Assembly (NCBI RefSeq): GCF_014641495.1
Contig: NZ_BMHV01000012.1
Location: forward strand, 62,001-126,000
Origin: Terasakiella brassicae
GTDB taxonomy: Bacteria > Pseudomonadota > Alphaproteobacteria > Rhodospirillales > Terasakiellaceae
Direction of reading: 5' to 3'
DNA: 64,000 nt
The position numbers and the translations under genes are program-made. Below, piece after piece: positions 25,763 through 35,970 of this stretch (its first letter is position 1; each line of letters opens with the position of its first letter). Below the pieces are notes generated by a model. It searched no databases and was not told the origin of the DNA. It saw nothing but the letters and a program-made list of their open reading frames with translations.

Positions 25763-26830
25763 ATGTCATTGCGTAATAGCAGCACGTCTTACGGATGGAT
25801 TGCCAAGCTCTTTCACTGCAGTATGGTGCTCAGTTTTTTGATAATGTTTCCGCTTGGTTATTATATGACCGGGTTGCCGCTGGGGCCGGATATGTTTGAA
25901 AAAATTGCGTTACATAAATCCATCGGTGTCATCGTTCTGTTCCTTGCTGTGCTGCGACTGGCATGGCGGTTGATCAATCCAACACCCGAATTACCGATTG
26001 AAATGGCGTGGTATGAACGTCTGGGGGCGCATGGGGTGCATATTGCCCTTTATGGGGTGATGTTTGTCATGCCGCTAAGCGGATGGGCCATGAGTTCTGC
26101 GGCCAATTTCCCACTGTCAGTCTTTGGCTGGTTTACGTTGCCTGCATTGATGGAACCGTCCAAGGAAGCAGTTGATTTCTTAAAAGCGTTTCACGAAGTC
26201 ATGGCGGTATTGATCCTTGTGTTGATTACTCTGCATATTGGCGCTGCGCTGAAACATCATTTTATTAATCGTGATGATGTGTTGAAACGTATGTTGACGG
26301 TTGTGGCCGTGTTTTTGATCACAAGCCCGGCCCTTGCAACAGATTGGTCGGTCAAAGACAGCAGCAAGCTTGGATTTATCGCCACGCAAACCGGGGCGGA
26401 ATTTGAAGGGGCCTTTAAGGCGTTTACTTCGACTATTTCGTTTGATCCGGATAATCTTGAACAAAGTCACGTCGAAATCATCATTGATATTACCAGTGTG
26501 GATACCCAAAGTGCAGAGCGTGATAGTCAGATTGTCAGCGCCGACTGGTTTGATGCGTCCACTCATCCTCAGGCAATCTTTAAAACGATAGAGATTTCAA
26601 AAGGTGAAAACGGGGACTATATCGCCAAGGCAAGCTTGACCATGCGGGGAATAAGCAAGGAAGTTGAGTTGCCTTTTAAGGTGAAGATTGACGCCGATCA
26701 GGCACATGCCACAGGTGAGTTGACAATTCAGCGCAATGATTTTGGGATCGGGCAGGGGCAATGGGTTGCGACAACGGTTGTTGGCGATGATGTTCGCATT
26801 TTCTTTGACTTGAAGGCCGATAAAAAATAG
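25763..26830 (+). CDS. Cytochrome b561-YceI fusion protein
   Basis: A 355-residue two-part protein. Residues about 10-165 form a four-helix cytochrome b561 membrane domain with heme-type His at 18, 51, 90/93, 144 and 158. Residues 193-355 form a YceI domain (TMRGISKEVELPF, IQRNDFGIGQGQW). The junction, residues 177-192 (MLTVVAVFLITSPALA), looks like a complete signal peptide with an AxA cleavage site. This suggests that two genes fused and that the YceI part lies in the periplasm. It may shuttle electrons between the quinone pool and a lipid-soluble ligand. It follows yceI in an apparent two-gene operon. Confidence 0.88.
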   Translation: MSLRNSSTSYGWIAKLFHCSMVLSFLIMFPLGYYMTGLPLGPDMFEKIALHKSIGVIVLFLAVLRLAWRLINPTPELPIEMAWYERLGAHGVHIALYGVMFVMPLSGWAMSSAANFPLSVFGWFTLPALMEPSKEAVDFLKAFHEVMAVLILVLITLHIGAALKHHFINRDDVLKRMLTVVAVFLITSPALATDWSVKDSSKLGFIATQTGAEFEGAFKAFTSTISFDPDNLEQSHVEIIIDITSVDTQSAERDSQIVSADWFDASTHPQAIFKTIEISKGENGDYIAKASLTMRGISKEVELPFKVKIDADQAHATGELTIQRNDFGIGQGQWVATTVVGDDVRIFFDLKADKK

Positions 26831-26872
26831 GGTGCCGCACTGCTTAATCATTTGAATGCGAGATGTGTGATC

Positions 26873-27487
26873 ATGGCGACGAACAAGCCCGGAAAATATA
26901 TTGGTGATGCAGGCGTTGCCAAATTTCTTGAACAGTACAAAAGCCAAGTGCCGTTTCATGTGGTACGCATGCGTGTGCTGGGGGCCTTGGCTAGCCCCAA
27001 TAAGGATTTGTTGCCTGTGATGGTGATTGCCAGCTTCTGGGGGGAGAACGAGTTTCCCAAGTTTGTAACAAAGGCAGAAAGCGAAAGTTTTTTTGCGACC
27101 TTCATGGGCTTATGGCACCGTATTGAGAAAATGGCGATTGCACGAACCCCGTTGCTGAGCGCGCGGGGCAAGCTCGCCACGTTGGAGGCTGCGAAAGACC
27201 TGCTTCTGCGCCGTGTGGAAGAACTGGATGCCGGCTTTATCGAAGGTTTTTGGGGTGGTGAGGACGATATGAAAATGGCCTCTGCCACCGCTGCCCTTAT
27301 TGATGGTCTGGGCGAAGAAGCCGAAGGATTTAGCGCGCTTTTACAAGATGTGGAAAACTGGTCCGATTACACACTGGCAATGCGTGAAGCCTTGTTGGAA
27401 GAAATCACCGAGCGTGATACCCTGATCGAAGATGCGATATTGGCCCTGTTGGTTTTGAAGGATAAAACCAAAGAGACGGTCCATTAA
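26873..27487 (+). CDS. Uncharacterised 204-residue protein
   Basis: I do not recognise this family. The protein is soluble and probably mixed alpha/beta in the first 90 residues (VPFHVVRMRVLGALASPN, VMVIASFWGENEFPKF) and helical afterwards. It has acidic patches and an Asp/Glu-rich C-terminal half. I use the ATG at 26873 (MATNKPGKY) rather than a TTG 21 bases upstream. It lies 42 bases after the b561-YceI gene in the same direction and could be co-transcribed. No signal peptide or membrane span is visible. Confidence 0.6.
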   Translation: MATNKPGKYIGDAGVAKFLEQYKSQVPFHVVRMRVLGALASPNKDLLPVMVIASFWGENEFPKFVTKAESESFFATFMGLWHRIEKMAIARTPLLSARGKLATLEAAKDLLLRRVEELDAGFIEGFWGGEDDMKMASATAALIDGLGEEAEGFSALLQDVENWSDYTLAMREALLEEITERDTLIEDAILALLVLKDKTKETVH

Positions 27488-27570
27488 TCTTGAAATTCGA
27501 AGACCGCGCCCCATATGCTTAAGATTATAGTGGGGTGATAGGCAGGGACACCGATCAAGAAGGTGGTGTC

Positions 27571-28740
27571 ATGCTCAGTCCGCAGGTGGCAAAAGCCAAA
27601 GTAGGATATGCAGTTACGGATCAGTCCCGTCGACCGGGTCTGGTGCGTGCGCTTGTCGTGTGCAAACACGAAAAATTCAGAAGTGAAATTGTCACTGCTT
27701 TGGACCGCAGTTTTGAGGTCGATTATTATGCCACCCCGGAAACGGCGATGGCCGGACTTATGGCGACAAAAACCCCCGGTCTGATTGTGATGGATTATGA
27801 TCTGGTCATTCGGGGGTCGCGCGATTTTATGCGCATGAAGCTGGAAAGCGATCATTTGCGCGATATTCCGTTTTTGATTACAGGGCGGGTTCCAACGGAA
27901 ACATTTAATGAGACGGTGCGTATGCTCTGTCCTGTTTCCTATCTGCGCCGTCCGTTTATGAAATCGGCTTTGCATGATGAAGCCGGAAAATTAATTGATC
28001 GACTGTTAGAGGCCAGTTGGCGGAGCTTACCGGCACGTCAGCGCGAAGCGTTGGAAACGTCACTGGGGCATTTTCGCGGTACAACCCACCGCGTGCGCCG
28101 TGGAAATCCATTGAATATTCATAACACCAAAGAATGTTGTTTCCCCTTGATGGAAGAAGTGTTGGAGGGGCAGGTTGCGGATTTGATTTCCAACGTGAAA
28201 GATCATCATAATTATACCTATGTCCATTCCTTGAAAGTGTCGAGTTTGATGTGTCTTATGGCGCATGCCATCGGGATCAGCGGGCACGAACTGTTAACGG
28301 TTGCGGCTGCAGGTATGCTGATGGATGTGGGCAAGCTGGCGGTGTCGCAGGAATTGTTAAATTCACCGGATCCATTGTCGCGGGACGAATTGAAGCAGTT
28401 AAAAAAACATGTGTTGCATTCTCATGATATTTTGAATCGGAGTGAAAATATCAGCGAAGGCATTCGTGTCATTGCCGAACAACACCATGAAAAACTGGAT
28501 GGAAGCGGGTATCCCAAGGGATTGACCGGACAGGATTTAAATGAACTGGCGCGATTGGCCACGATTGTGGATATCTTCTGCGCCTTGACGGATAAGCGCC
28601 CGTACAAGCCGGAATTCAGTTGTGAAAGTGCGATAAAGGTACTGGAAACACTGGAGGGAAAAATTGATCCCTTCCTTTTGGCATTATTTAAAGAAATTAT
28701 TATGGATGTCTATCGCCCGGAAAACCCGAGCATCCATTAA
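27571..28740 (+). CDS. Receiver-like / HD-GYP protein with altered metal motif
   Basis: A 389-residue protein starting at an ATG with an AAGGTGG ribosome site. Residues about 25-140 form a diverged receiver. The acidic pair is replaced (VVCKHEK), a possible phospho-Asp remains in IVMDYDL, and the usual Lys is Arg (YLRRPF). Residues about 200-385 form an HD-GYP domain with HSLKVSSL, AAAGMLMDVGKLA and QHHEKLDGSGYPKGL. GYP is intact, but the HD pair of the usual HDIGK motif reads Met-Asp, so a metal ligand is missing. c-di-GMP phosphodiesterase activity is therefore uncertain. It could be a c-di-GMP-responsive scaffold. Confidence 0.85.
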   Translation: MLSPQVAKAKVGYAVTDQSRRPGLVRALVVCKHEKFRSEIVTALDRSFEVDYYATPETAMAGLMATKTPGLIVMDYDLVIRGSRDFMRMKLESDHLRDIPFLITGRVPTETFNETVRMLCPVSYLRRPFMKSALHDEAGKLIDRLLEASWRSLPARQREALETSLGHFRGTTHRVRRGNPLNIHNTKECCFPLMEEVLEGQVADLISNVKDHHNYTYVHSLKVSSLMCLMAHAIGISGHELLTVAAAGMLMDVGKLAVSQELLNSPDPLSRDELKQLKKHVLHSHDILNRSENISEGIRVIAEQHHEKLDGSGYPKGLTGQDLNELARLATIVDIFCALTDKRPYKPEFSCESAIKVLETLEGKIDPFLLALFKEIIMDVYRPENPSIH

Positions 28741-28752
28741 GGAGCTCGGGTT
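28717..28752 (-). terminator. Stem-loop at convergent gene ends, probable terminator
   Basis: AACCCGAGC (28723-28731) pairs with GCTCGGGTT (28744-28752) around a 12-base loop that includes the HD-GYP stop. On the minus strand it is followed by a short T tract, so it most likely ends the chemoreceptor transcript. Confidence 0.5.
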
Positions 28753-28770
28753 CTGGGGAAAAGGGGGGCG

Positions 28771-30465
28771 TTAACTGCGGATCGTCGCAAGGAAGTTGCG
28801 GACTTCTTGGTTTAATTGATCCGTCGGGCCTTTTAAATCTTCGGCGGCCCATGTGACCTGAATGGCCGTGTTGTGGGATTTGGCGGCACTGCGTGTCATG
28901 GCAACGATGCGGTCGGCAACGGCTTGGGCATCATCGGATACATTTTGCACATTTCTGGCAATATCGCGTGTGGTGGCATCCTGTTCTTCAACGGATGCGG
29001 CGATTGCCGCTGCGATTTGGTCGATCTGGTGGATGGTCTGACTGATATCGTCAATCGCCTCGACAGCCTCGCCGGTTGCGTCTTGAATTTGAGAGATTTG
29101 ACTGGCGATTTCATCTGTGGCACTTGCGGTTTGATTGGCGAGGTTTTTCACTTCGGAGGCCACAACCGCGAACCCTTTGCCCGCTTCCCCTGCCCGTGCC
29201 GCCTCAATGGTGGCGTTCAGGGCAAGCAGGTTGGTTTGTTCGGCAATATCTGTGATCAGGCCCAGAACTTCACCAATGCGTTGTGCGGCTTCTGCAAGGC
29301 CATTGACCTTGTCGTTGGCGGTGCTGGCCTTGGTGACGGCCTGATTGGCAATGTCGGTTGACTGGGTAACCTGTTGACCGATTTCACTGATGGCGGCAGA
29401 AAGTTGTGTGGTGGAGGCCGCAACCGTATCGGCGTTGGTTGTCGTGCGTTCGGACGCTTCTGCAACTTCCATAGATTGACTGGTATCTGTTTCTGAACCT
29501 GCCGTACCGCCATGACTGGCAACAGAGAGGATATCGCTTGTTTTATCTGCAATGCTGGCAATAATGCTGGAAACGGAATTTTCCAGGTGATCGGCCAATT
29601 CAATCATTTGCTGACGATTGGCTTTTTCCTGTTGTTTACGCTCCGTTTCCTGATTGGCGCGCATATTTTCCATTTCAACCAGATTGTCTTTAAAAATACT
29701 GAGGGCTTCAGCCATTTCGCCGACTTCATCATGGCGTTCGTCGGCGGGGATTTCCGCGCTGAGGTCGCCTTTGGCCAAGGTTTGCATCGCACGTGTCATG
29801 CCGCGCACCGGGCGTGAAATACTGGTTGCGATGAAAATGGCAACAACAAAGACCACAACCAGAACCACAACAACGATGATGGCATCGACACGAATGGTGT
29901 TGTCGATGCTGTTGTTGACGTTTTCAAATTGGCTGTCGGCTTTTTCGCGCCAGTTTTCGACTTGAGAGGCCACGTTCTGATTGACTTGCGAGAACAGGTC
30001 ATCGGCTTCAAACATATAGATGACGGCTGTTGCCGCATCGGTTTCCGAAGTGTCGATGACATCGGTTGCCGCAACGATATATTGTTCGAAAAGGGATGCG
30101 ATTTTATCGACGGATTTCTTTTCTTCGCCTTGGAAGTCATGTTTTTTGATCAGAAGCTTGAGGTCAATGTTCAGACCATTCAGGGATGATTTCAGCGATT
30201 CTCGCATGGATTTCTGCGAATCTTCGTCCGTCATGTTACTGGCAGCCCAGCTGATCATGCGGAAAAGCCCGCCGTTGACTTCGCTCAGTGATTCCTGGAA
30301 ATCAAGGGCTTTAACCACTTTTGCCGTATTCTCATTGAATAAATTATCCATCGAGGTTCGGATTGTCTGAATACCCGAGTAGGATAACCACGATAAAAAA
30401 ATCAGGGCGATTGTAAAAATCACAGGAGAAACGAGCAGTTTCTTTGTAATGCTCCAGTTTTTCAT
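28771..30465 (-). CDS. Methyl-accepting chemotaxis protein
   Basis: A 564-residue membrane chemoreceptor. TM1 is at about residues 11-30 and a periplasmic helical sensor at about 31-185. TM2 is at about 189-212 ([21 protein letters not shown]). A HAMP domain starts at [18 protein letters not shown], and the signalling domain carries the tip [20 protein letters not shown]-type sequence. The sensor resembles a four-helix-bundle ligand domain. No adjacent che genes are present, so it joins arrays encoded elsewhere. The C-terminus ([10 protein letters not shown]) lacks a CheR/CheB tether pentapeptide. Confidence 0.92.
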   Translation of the reverse strand: MKNWSITKKLLVSPVIFTIALIFLSWLSYSGIQTIRTSMDNLFNENTAKVVKALDFQESLSEVNGGLFRMISWAASNMTDEDSQKSMRESLKSSLNGLNIDLKLLIKKHDFQGEEKKSVDKIASLFEQYIVAATDVIDTSETDAATAVIYMFEADDLFSQVNQNVASQVENWREKADSQFENVNNSIDNTIRVDAIIVVVVLVVVFVVAIFIATSISRPVRGMTRAMQTLAKGDLSAEIPADERHDEVGEMAEALSIFKDNLVEMENMRANQETERKQQEKANRQQMIELADHLENSVSSIIASIADKTSDILSVASHGGTAGSETDTSQSMEVAEASERTTTNADTVAASTTQLSAAISEIGQQVTQSTDIANQAVTKASTANDKVNGLAEAAQRIGEVLGLITDIAEQTNLLALNATIEAARAGEAGKGFAVVASEVKNLANQTASATDEIASQISQIQDATGEAVEAIDDISQTIHQIDQIAAAIAASVEEQDATTRDIARNVQNVSDDAQAVADRIVAMTRSAAKSHNTAIQVTWAAEDLKGPTDQLNQEVRNFLATIRS

Positions 30466-30618
30466 ACCAAAGAACGTCCTTTTCGTCGAAGCCAGAAGTA
30501 GTTCTGTTGAAGGCTAAAATTATGTTAGTTTTACAAACAATTTATCTTGGCTAATGGGAGGGGGCAAGTTGAGCATTGTAATAAATTGTAAGCTTTATCA
30601 TTCAATCGCGCAGTTACG

Positions 30619-30647
30619 TTGACATTCGGTGCGAGTCAGCATAGTTT
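30619..30647 (+). promoter_or_regulatory. Sigma-70-type promoter of nadE
   Basis: A perfect TTGACA (30619-30624) and TAGTTT (30642-30647) are separated by 17 bases, 39 bases ahead of the nadE start. Confidence 0.55.
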
Positions 30648-30686
30648 CGCGCACAGTTGGATATTTAAATTCTAGACCCTCAGTAA

Positions 30687-32336
30687 ATGACCGATACATT
30701 TTCCCTCGCTTTGGCGCAACTTAACCCCACAGTCGGTGCAATCCGTAAAAATATGGCATTGCTGGCAATGTATTATGACCGTGCATTGGAACAATGCGCC
30801 GATCTGTTGGTGAGCCCGGAGCTGCTGACCACGGGCTACCCTCCTGAAGATTTGGTGTTGAAGCCGTCTTTTCAAGATGCTGTTGAAGATGCCGTGCTGG
30901 CGTTTGTCGAAACAACGCGAGGAAAGCCGACCGGTGTGTTGCTGGGAACACCGTGGCGTGTCGAGGAGGGATTGTATAATGCCGCCTTGTTTATTTTTGA
31001 TGGGGAAATCCGTCAGATCGTCCTGAAACGCCATTTGCCCAATTACGGTGTTTTTGATGAAATGCGCTTGTTTTCAAGTGGCGCAGAAAGTGCGGTTATC
31101 AATTTTGCAGGGCGTAAATTGGGCGTAATGATCTGTGAAGATATGTGGTACGACGATGTCGCTGCCGATTTGAAACTCGCCGGGGCAGAGATGTTGATCG
31201 TCCTGAACGGATCACCTTTTGAAGGGGACAAGCCGTTTTTGCGTTATGATCTGGCGGCGGAACGGGTTGAACATTGTCATGTGCCGCTGGTGTACGTTAA
31301 TCAGGTCGGCGGGCAGGACGAACTGGTCTTTGACGGGGCTTCATTCGTGATGAACAGTGCTGGTGAACGGGTCTGTCTGATGCGCCATTGGCGTGAAGAA
31401 ATGGCAATTGTCAAAATCAGTAAGGACAATCAAATTGCCGGACCGTTGGCCCATGATAGTCATGGGTTAGAAGCCTTGTATCAGGCTATGGTTTTGGGCT
31501 TACGCGATTATGTGAATAAAAACGGTTTTCCCGGTGTGGTCTTGGGTTTGTCCGGCGGGATCGACAGTGCCTTGTCTGCGGCTGTGGCGGTTGATGCGCT
31601 TGGGGCAAAACGTGTGCGTTGCGTGATGATGCCTTCGCCTTATACATCGCAAGAAAGTCTGGATGATGCACGAGGGTGTGCAGAAATGTTGGGTGTTGAA
31701 TACGAAAGTGTTTCTATTGAACCGGCAATGCAGGCGTTTGAAACGATGTTGGCACCGATTTTTAGTGGCAAAGACAAAGATATTACCGAAGAAAATATTC
31801 AGTCGCGTGCTCGGGGCCTTTTGTTGATGGCCCTGTCCAATAAATTTGGACATATGTTGCTGACAACAGGCAATAAATCAGAAATGTCTGTCGGTTATGC
31901 CACCATTTACGGGGACATGTGCGGTGGCTATTCTGTCTTGAAAGATGTTTATAAAATGACGGTCTTTGCGTTGTGTAAATGGCGTAACGATCAAAAACCA
32001 GAAGGTTGTTTGGGCCCTGATGGGCGTGTCATGCCCGATAATGTGATCGCCAAGCCGCCTTCGGCTGAACTTCGTCCTGATCAAAAGGATGAAGACAGTC
32101 TTCCGCCTTACGAAATTCTCGATGATATACTGGAATGTTTGATCGAGAAGGAGTATTCCCTTGAAGATGTGGTGGCCTGTGGCCATGATGCAGATGTGGT
32201 GCGCCGGATCTGGAAGTTGCTTGATCGTGCGGAATATAAACGCCGTCAAGCGCCTCCGGGTGTTAAGCTGACATCGCGTGCATTTGGTCGCGACCGCCGC
32301 TATCCCCTTACCAACGGTTTTACGAGTCTGATATGA
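30687..32336 (+). CDS. nadE: Glutamine-dependent NAD+ synthetase
   Basis: The last step of NAD biosynthesis, amidation of nicotinate adenine dinucleotide. The 549-residue protein has an N-terminal nitrilase-type glutaminase with the catalytic triad visible as the PELLTTGYPPEDL Glu, the LKRHLPNYGVFDE Lys and the VMICEDMWYDD Cys. The C-terminal synthetase has the PP-loop GLSGGIDSALSAAV near residue 287 and GNKSEMSVGYATIYGDMCGG. The stop overlaps the gltX start by 4 bases (ATGA), so nadE and gltX are coupled. Confidence 0.95.
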   Translation: MTDTFSLALAQLNPTVGAIRKNMALLAMYYDRALEQCADLLVSPELLTTGYPPEDLVLKPSFQDAVEDAVLAFVETTRGKPTGVLLGTPWRVEEGLYNAALFIFDGEIRQIVLKRHLPNYGVFDEMRLFSSGAESAVINFAGRKLGVMICEDMWYDDVAADLKLAGAEMLIVLNGSPFEGDKPFLRYDLAAERVEHCHVPLVYVNQVGGQDELVFDGASFVMNSAGERVCLMRHWREEMAIVKISKDNQIAGPLAHDSHGLEALYQAMVLGLRDYVNKNGFPGVVLGLSGGIDSALSAAVAVDALGAKRVRCVMMPSPYTSQESLDDARGCAEMLGVEYESVSIEPAMQAFETMLAPIFSGKDKDITEENIQSRARGLLLMALSNKFGHMLLTTGNKSEMSVGYATIYGDMCGGYSVLKDVYKMTVFALCKWRNDQKPEGCLGPDGRVMPDNVIAKPPSAELRPDQKDEDSLPPYEILDDILECLIEKEYSLEDVVACGHDADVVRRIWKLLDRAEYKRRQAPPGVKLTSRAFGRDRRYPLTNGFTSLI

Positions 32337-33667
32337 CCTTTAAAGTACGCTTCGCACCTTCACCCACCGGTATGATGCATATCGGCAATGCCCGCATGGC
32401 GCTGGTTAACTATCTTTATGCAAAAAAAGAAGGCGGCACCTTTTTGCTGCGTGTGGACGATACCGATCAGGAACGTTCCAAACCTGAATATGAACAGGCC
32501 ATCAAGGATGCTATGAACTGGCTGGGTTTGAGCTGGGACGAAGAAGAACATCAGTCGGCCCGCATGGACCGTTACGAAGACGTTTTTGAAAAATTGAAAG
32601 CCGATGGTCTGGTCTATGATTGTTACGAGACCCCGGAAGAGCTGGAATTTATGCGCAAACGCCTGCGTTCACGCGGCAAAGCGCCGATCTATGATCGTTC
32701 TGCCCTTGATCTGTCCGATGCGGATAAAGAAAAGTTGAAGGCTGAAGGCCGTCAGGCGCACTGGCGTTTTAAGCTGCCAGCAGATGATATTGAATGGACC
32801 GATCTGGTACAGGGCGAAAAGAAATTTTTGGCGGCCAATCTGGCGGACCCGGTTATCCGTCGTGCGGACGGGACGTTCCTTTATATGATGCCGTCTGCCA
32901 TTGACGATATTGATCTGGGTGTCACCCATGTTTTGCGCGGTGAAGACCATGTGTCCAACACGGCTGTGCAAATTGCCATGTTCAAGGTTTTGAATGACGG
33001 TAAATTTCCGGCATTCGCTCACTTACCGTTGCTGTCCGGTACGGAAGGCGAAAAACTGTCCAAGCGCAAAGGGTCCATGTCTTTGGCAGAAATGCAGGAA
33101 GATGGTCTGGAAGCCATGTCGATCAACAGTCTGCTGGCACATTTGGGAACCTCTGAAAATATCGAGGCGGTCAAGAGTCTGGATGAACTGGTTGCGAGCT
33201 TTGATATTGCAAGTTTCGGGCGCGGCACACCCAAGTTCGATTTCAAGGAACTGGAACGCCTGAATTCCAAGCTGATTCACGAAATGGATTGGGCGACAGC
33301 CTCTGCGCGCTTGAACCTTGAAGGCGCAGACGAATCTTTCTGGGAAGCGGTGCGCCCCAACCTGTCACGTGTAAAAGATGCACAAGACTGGGCTGATATC
33401 GTTTATGGCAAAGTCACCCCGATTATTGAAGATGCCGATTTTGCTGTTCAGGCCAAAAACCTGTTACCTGCAGGTGATTGGGATGAAACCACGTGGCAGA
33501 CATGGACAACGGCTGTTAAGGAAGCAACCGGACGTAAAGGCAAGCAATTGTTTATGCCATTGCGCCAAGCCCTGACCGGCATGGATCATGGGCCGGAACT
33601 GGGCGTCTTGTTGCCCTTGCTGGGTCGTGAAAAAGTGGAAGCCCGCCTGCAAGGGACAGCCGCTTAA
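32333..33667 (+). CDS. gltX: Glutamyl-tRNA synthetase
   Basis: A class I aminoacyl-tRNA synthetase of 444 residues, charging tRNA-Glu. The HIGH-type motif is PSPTGMMHIGNARMALVNYL near the start, and the KMSKS-type motif is EKLSKRKGSMSL near 237. The anticodon-binding domain is shorter than in E. coli GltX (471). Alphaproteobacteria often carry two GltX proteins, one of them discriminating and the other also charging tRNA-Gln. Which one this is cannot be told here. It is translationally coupled to nadE and followed by a strong terminator. Confidence 0.93.
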   Translation: MTFKVRFAPSPTGMMHIGNARMALVNYLYAKKEGGTFLLRVDDTDQERSKPEYEQAIKDAMNWLGLSWDEEEHQSARMDRYEDVFEKLKADGLVYDCYETPEELEFMRKRLRSRGKAPIYDRSALDLSDADKEKLKAEGRQAHWRFKLPADDIEWTDLVQGEKKFLAANLADPVIRRADGTFLYMMPSAIDDIDLGVTHVLRGEDHVSNTAVQIAMFKVLNDGKFPAFAHLPLLSGTEGEKLSKRKGSMSLAEMQEDGLEAMSINSLLAHLGTSENIEAVKSLDELVASFDIASFGRGTPKFDFKELERLNSKLIHEMDWATASARLNLEGADESFWEAVRPNLSRVKDAQDWADIVYGKVTPIIEDADFAVQAKNLLPAGDWDETTWQTWTTAVKEATGRKGKQLFMPLRQALTGMDHGPELGVLLPLLGREKVEARLQGTAA

Positions 33668-33683
33668 TTTATTTTTTACAAGT

Positions 33684-33715
33684 GCCCCTGCGTCATGCAG
33701 GGGCCTTTTCTCTTT
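33684..33715 (+). terminator. Rho-independent terminator after gltX
   Basis: A perfect 8-bp stem, GCCCCTGC (33684-33691) with GCAGGGGC (33697-33704), is followed by TTTTCTCTTTTT. Confidence 0.9.
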
Positions 33716-33737
33716 TTAAACATCGTTGGTTAAGACA

Positions 33738-35105
33738 ATGACATTGCATATCTACAACACCCTGACCCGCAAAAAAGAAGAATTCAAACCGATTAATCCG
33801 GATTGTGTGGGCATGTATGTCTGTGGACCGACGGTTTATGATTTTGCCCATATCGGCAATGCGCGTCCGGTGATTGTCTTTGATGTTTTGTACCGCTTGC
33901 TCAAGACGCTTTATAAAGATGTGACCTATGTGCGCAACATTACCGATGTGGATGACAAGATCAACGCGAAATCCAAGGAAACCGGCGAAGATATCCGCAC
34001 GATTACCGAACGCACAGCCAAAGCGTTTCACGAAGATATGGCGGCGTTAAACGCCGGTAATCCCGATATTGAACCGCGCGCGACCGAACATATCGCTGAA
34101 ATGATCGACATGATCGAAACCCTGATTGCCAACGGCAATGCCTATGCTGCGGATGGTCATGTTCTGTTTCATGTGCCGAGTATGCCCGAATACGGTGCCT
34201 TATCCGGGCGTAATATGGACGATATGATTGCCGGTGCCCGTGTGGAAGTGGCCTCTTATAAAAAAGATCCGGCCGATTTTGTCCTTTGGAAACCCAGTGA
34301 AGAGGATGTCCCCGGTTGGGAAAGCCCGTGGGGGCGCGGGCGTCCCGGCTGGCATATTGAATGTTCCGCGATGAGCCGTAAGTACCTCGGCAATACGTTT
34401 GACATTCATGGAGGGGGGCACGATTTGATTTTCCCCCACCATGAAAATGAAATTGCCCAAAGCTGCTGCGCGAACAAAACCGAACGTTTTGCCAATTACT
34501 GGATGCATAACGGTCATCTGATGGTTGAAGGTGAAAAAATGTCCAAATCGTTGGGCAATTTCTTCACGGTCCATGAATTACTGGAAGAAGTTCCGGGTGA
34601 AGCGTTGCGTTTTTATATGCTGTCAGCCCAGTATCGCTCTCCATTCGATTTTACCAAAGACGGTGTGCGTGAAGCGAAATCGACACTGGATCGTTTTTAC
34701 ACAGCCCTTCGCCAGCATAACGATGTGGTGGCCTCTGACGTGGCTGCGCCACAGCCCTTTATTGCGGCGCTGGAAGATGATTTAAACACACCTTTGGCAA
34801 TTTCCCAACTGCATGAACTTTTAGGGAACTTTAACAAGGACCCCAACCCGCAGACGAAAGGGCAACTTTTAGCCGCCGCGCAATTGCTGGGCATACTGCA
34901 ACAAGATGTTGAGGTGTGGTTGAAAGGTGGGTCTCAGGAAAACTCCGGGGTTGATGAAAGTTCAATTGAGCGTATGATTGAAGAACGAAAACAAGCCAAA
35001 GCAAACAAGGATTTTGCAGCGGCGGACCGTATCCGTGATGAACTTGACGGGCTCGGTATCGTTCTGGAAGACAGCGCGCAAGGGACAACGTGGAAACGAA
35101 AGTAG
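33738..35105 (+). CDS. cysS: Cysteinyl-tRNA synthetase
   Basis: A class I synthetase, 455 residues from the ATG at 33738 (MTLHIYNTL); an upstream TTG is less likely. Zinc ligands begin with the Cys in YVCGPTVYD. The HIGH motif is FAHIGNARP, the second zinc segment includes [14 protein letters not shown] and [14 protein letters not shown], and the KMSKS motif is [12 protein letters not shown]. The C-terminal helical anticodon domain includes [23 protein letters not shown]. It overlaps the next gene by 16 bases. Confidence 0.95.
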   Translation: MTLHIYNTLTRKKEEFKPINPDCVGMYVCGPTVYDFAHIGNARPVIVFDVLYRLLKTLYKDVTYVRNITDVDDKINAKSKETGEDIRTITERTAKAFHEDMAALNAGNPDIEPRATEHIAEMIDMIETLIANGNAYAADGHVLFHVPSMPEYGALSGRNMDDMIAGARVEVASYKKDPADFVLWKPSEEDVPGWESPWGRGRPGWHIECSAMSRKYLGNTFDIHGGGHDLIFPHHENEIAQSCCANKTERFANYWMHNGHLMVEGEKMSKSLGNFFTVHELLEEVPGEALRFYMLSAQYRSPFDFTKDGVREAKSTLDRFYTALRQHNDVVASDVAAPQPFIAALEDDLNTPLAISQLHELLGNFNKDPNPQTKGQLLAAAQLLGILQQDVEVWLKGGSQENSGVDESSIERMIEERKQAKANKDFAAADRIRDELDGLGIVLEDSAQGTTWKRK

Positions 35106-35881
35106 CACAAAGGAAAACTTTTAAATTCAGGCTTCCGGTCTTATTTTTGATAGGACTGTTGGTGTGGTCTGCGTCCTCCTTTGCTGCAGAACGAGATATA
35201 TTGGTCGGTGTGGGGTTGTCCAAACCACCGTATATTATTCAGGATGGAAATGCTGGTGCCGAGCTGGATATCGTGCGCCGTGGGCTGGAAATTGCGGGCT
35301 ATAACATGAAAATCCGCTATATGCCGTTAAAACGCATCCCCCATGAACTGAATGGCGGGGCGCTGGATGCGGGGATGACCATGCGTGCGCATATGGCGGT
35401 GGATGGTTTTTTCTCCAAAGCGATTATTTCTTATCAAAATTACGCGATTACGTTGGTCCGGCCGGACATCCGTTTGAAAAACTTAAATGATCTGGGTTAT
35501 TATCGTGTCACCGCATTTCAAAATGCATCGAAGTTGTTAGGGGCCGATTTTAAATCCGCGATTGCAGAAAACCGGGAATATTACGAGGTCGTCAATCAGG
35601 CTTTGCAAGTTAAAATGCTGGCAAAGGGGCGCACGGATATTGTGATTTCCGATTTTCGTATTTTCCTGCATTTTAAACAAAAAGTGGAAGAGGAAAGCGG
35701 GGAGAAAATTGCGGTTCAGTTCCATTCCTTGTTTCCGCCGACCCATTATCGTGTCGGCTTTCGCGATCGACAAGTGCGCGATGATTTTGATGCCGCCCTT
35801 GATGAGATAAAAGCATCGGGGGAATATGCTGCTATTCTTCAAAAATATATTCGTGAAGACACGATGAATATTATCAACTGA
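35090..35881 (+). CDS. Periplasmic solute-binding protein, SBP_bac_3-like, orphan
   Basis: A 263-residue exported family-3 solute-binding protein. The GTG start at 35090 has AAGGGA about 6 bases before it and overlaps the end of cysS. The signal segment is residues about 13-32 (FRLPVLFLIGLLVWSASSFA). The mature part starts ERDILVGVGLSKPPYIIQDGN, with the typical ligand-pocket strand, and later GYYRVTAFQNASKLLG. As with the gene at 789, no transporter subunits are near. A role as a sensor or signalling input is possible. Confidence 0.75.
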   Translation: METKVAQRKTFKFRLPVLFLIGLLVWSASSFAAERDILVGVGLSKPPYIIQDGNAGAELDIVRRGLEIAGYNMKIRYMPLKRIPHELNGGALDAGMTMRAHMAVDGFFSKAIISYQNYAITLVRPDIRLKNLNDLGYYRVTAFQNASKLLGADFKSAIAENREYYEVVNQALQVKMLAKGRTDIVISDFRIFLHFKQKVEEESGEKIAVQFHSLFPPTHYRVGFRDRQVRDDFDAALDEIKASGEYAAILQKYIREDTMNIIN

Positions 35882-35970
35882 CAAAGTGTTTCGTCGTTCT
35901 TTTTTATAAAAACATCCCTAAACCGTGTATATTGCCATTCAAATTCTTTCAAAGATGATTGAGGCGTGTG

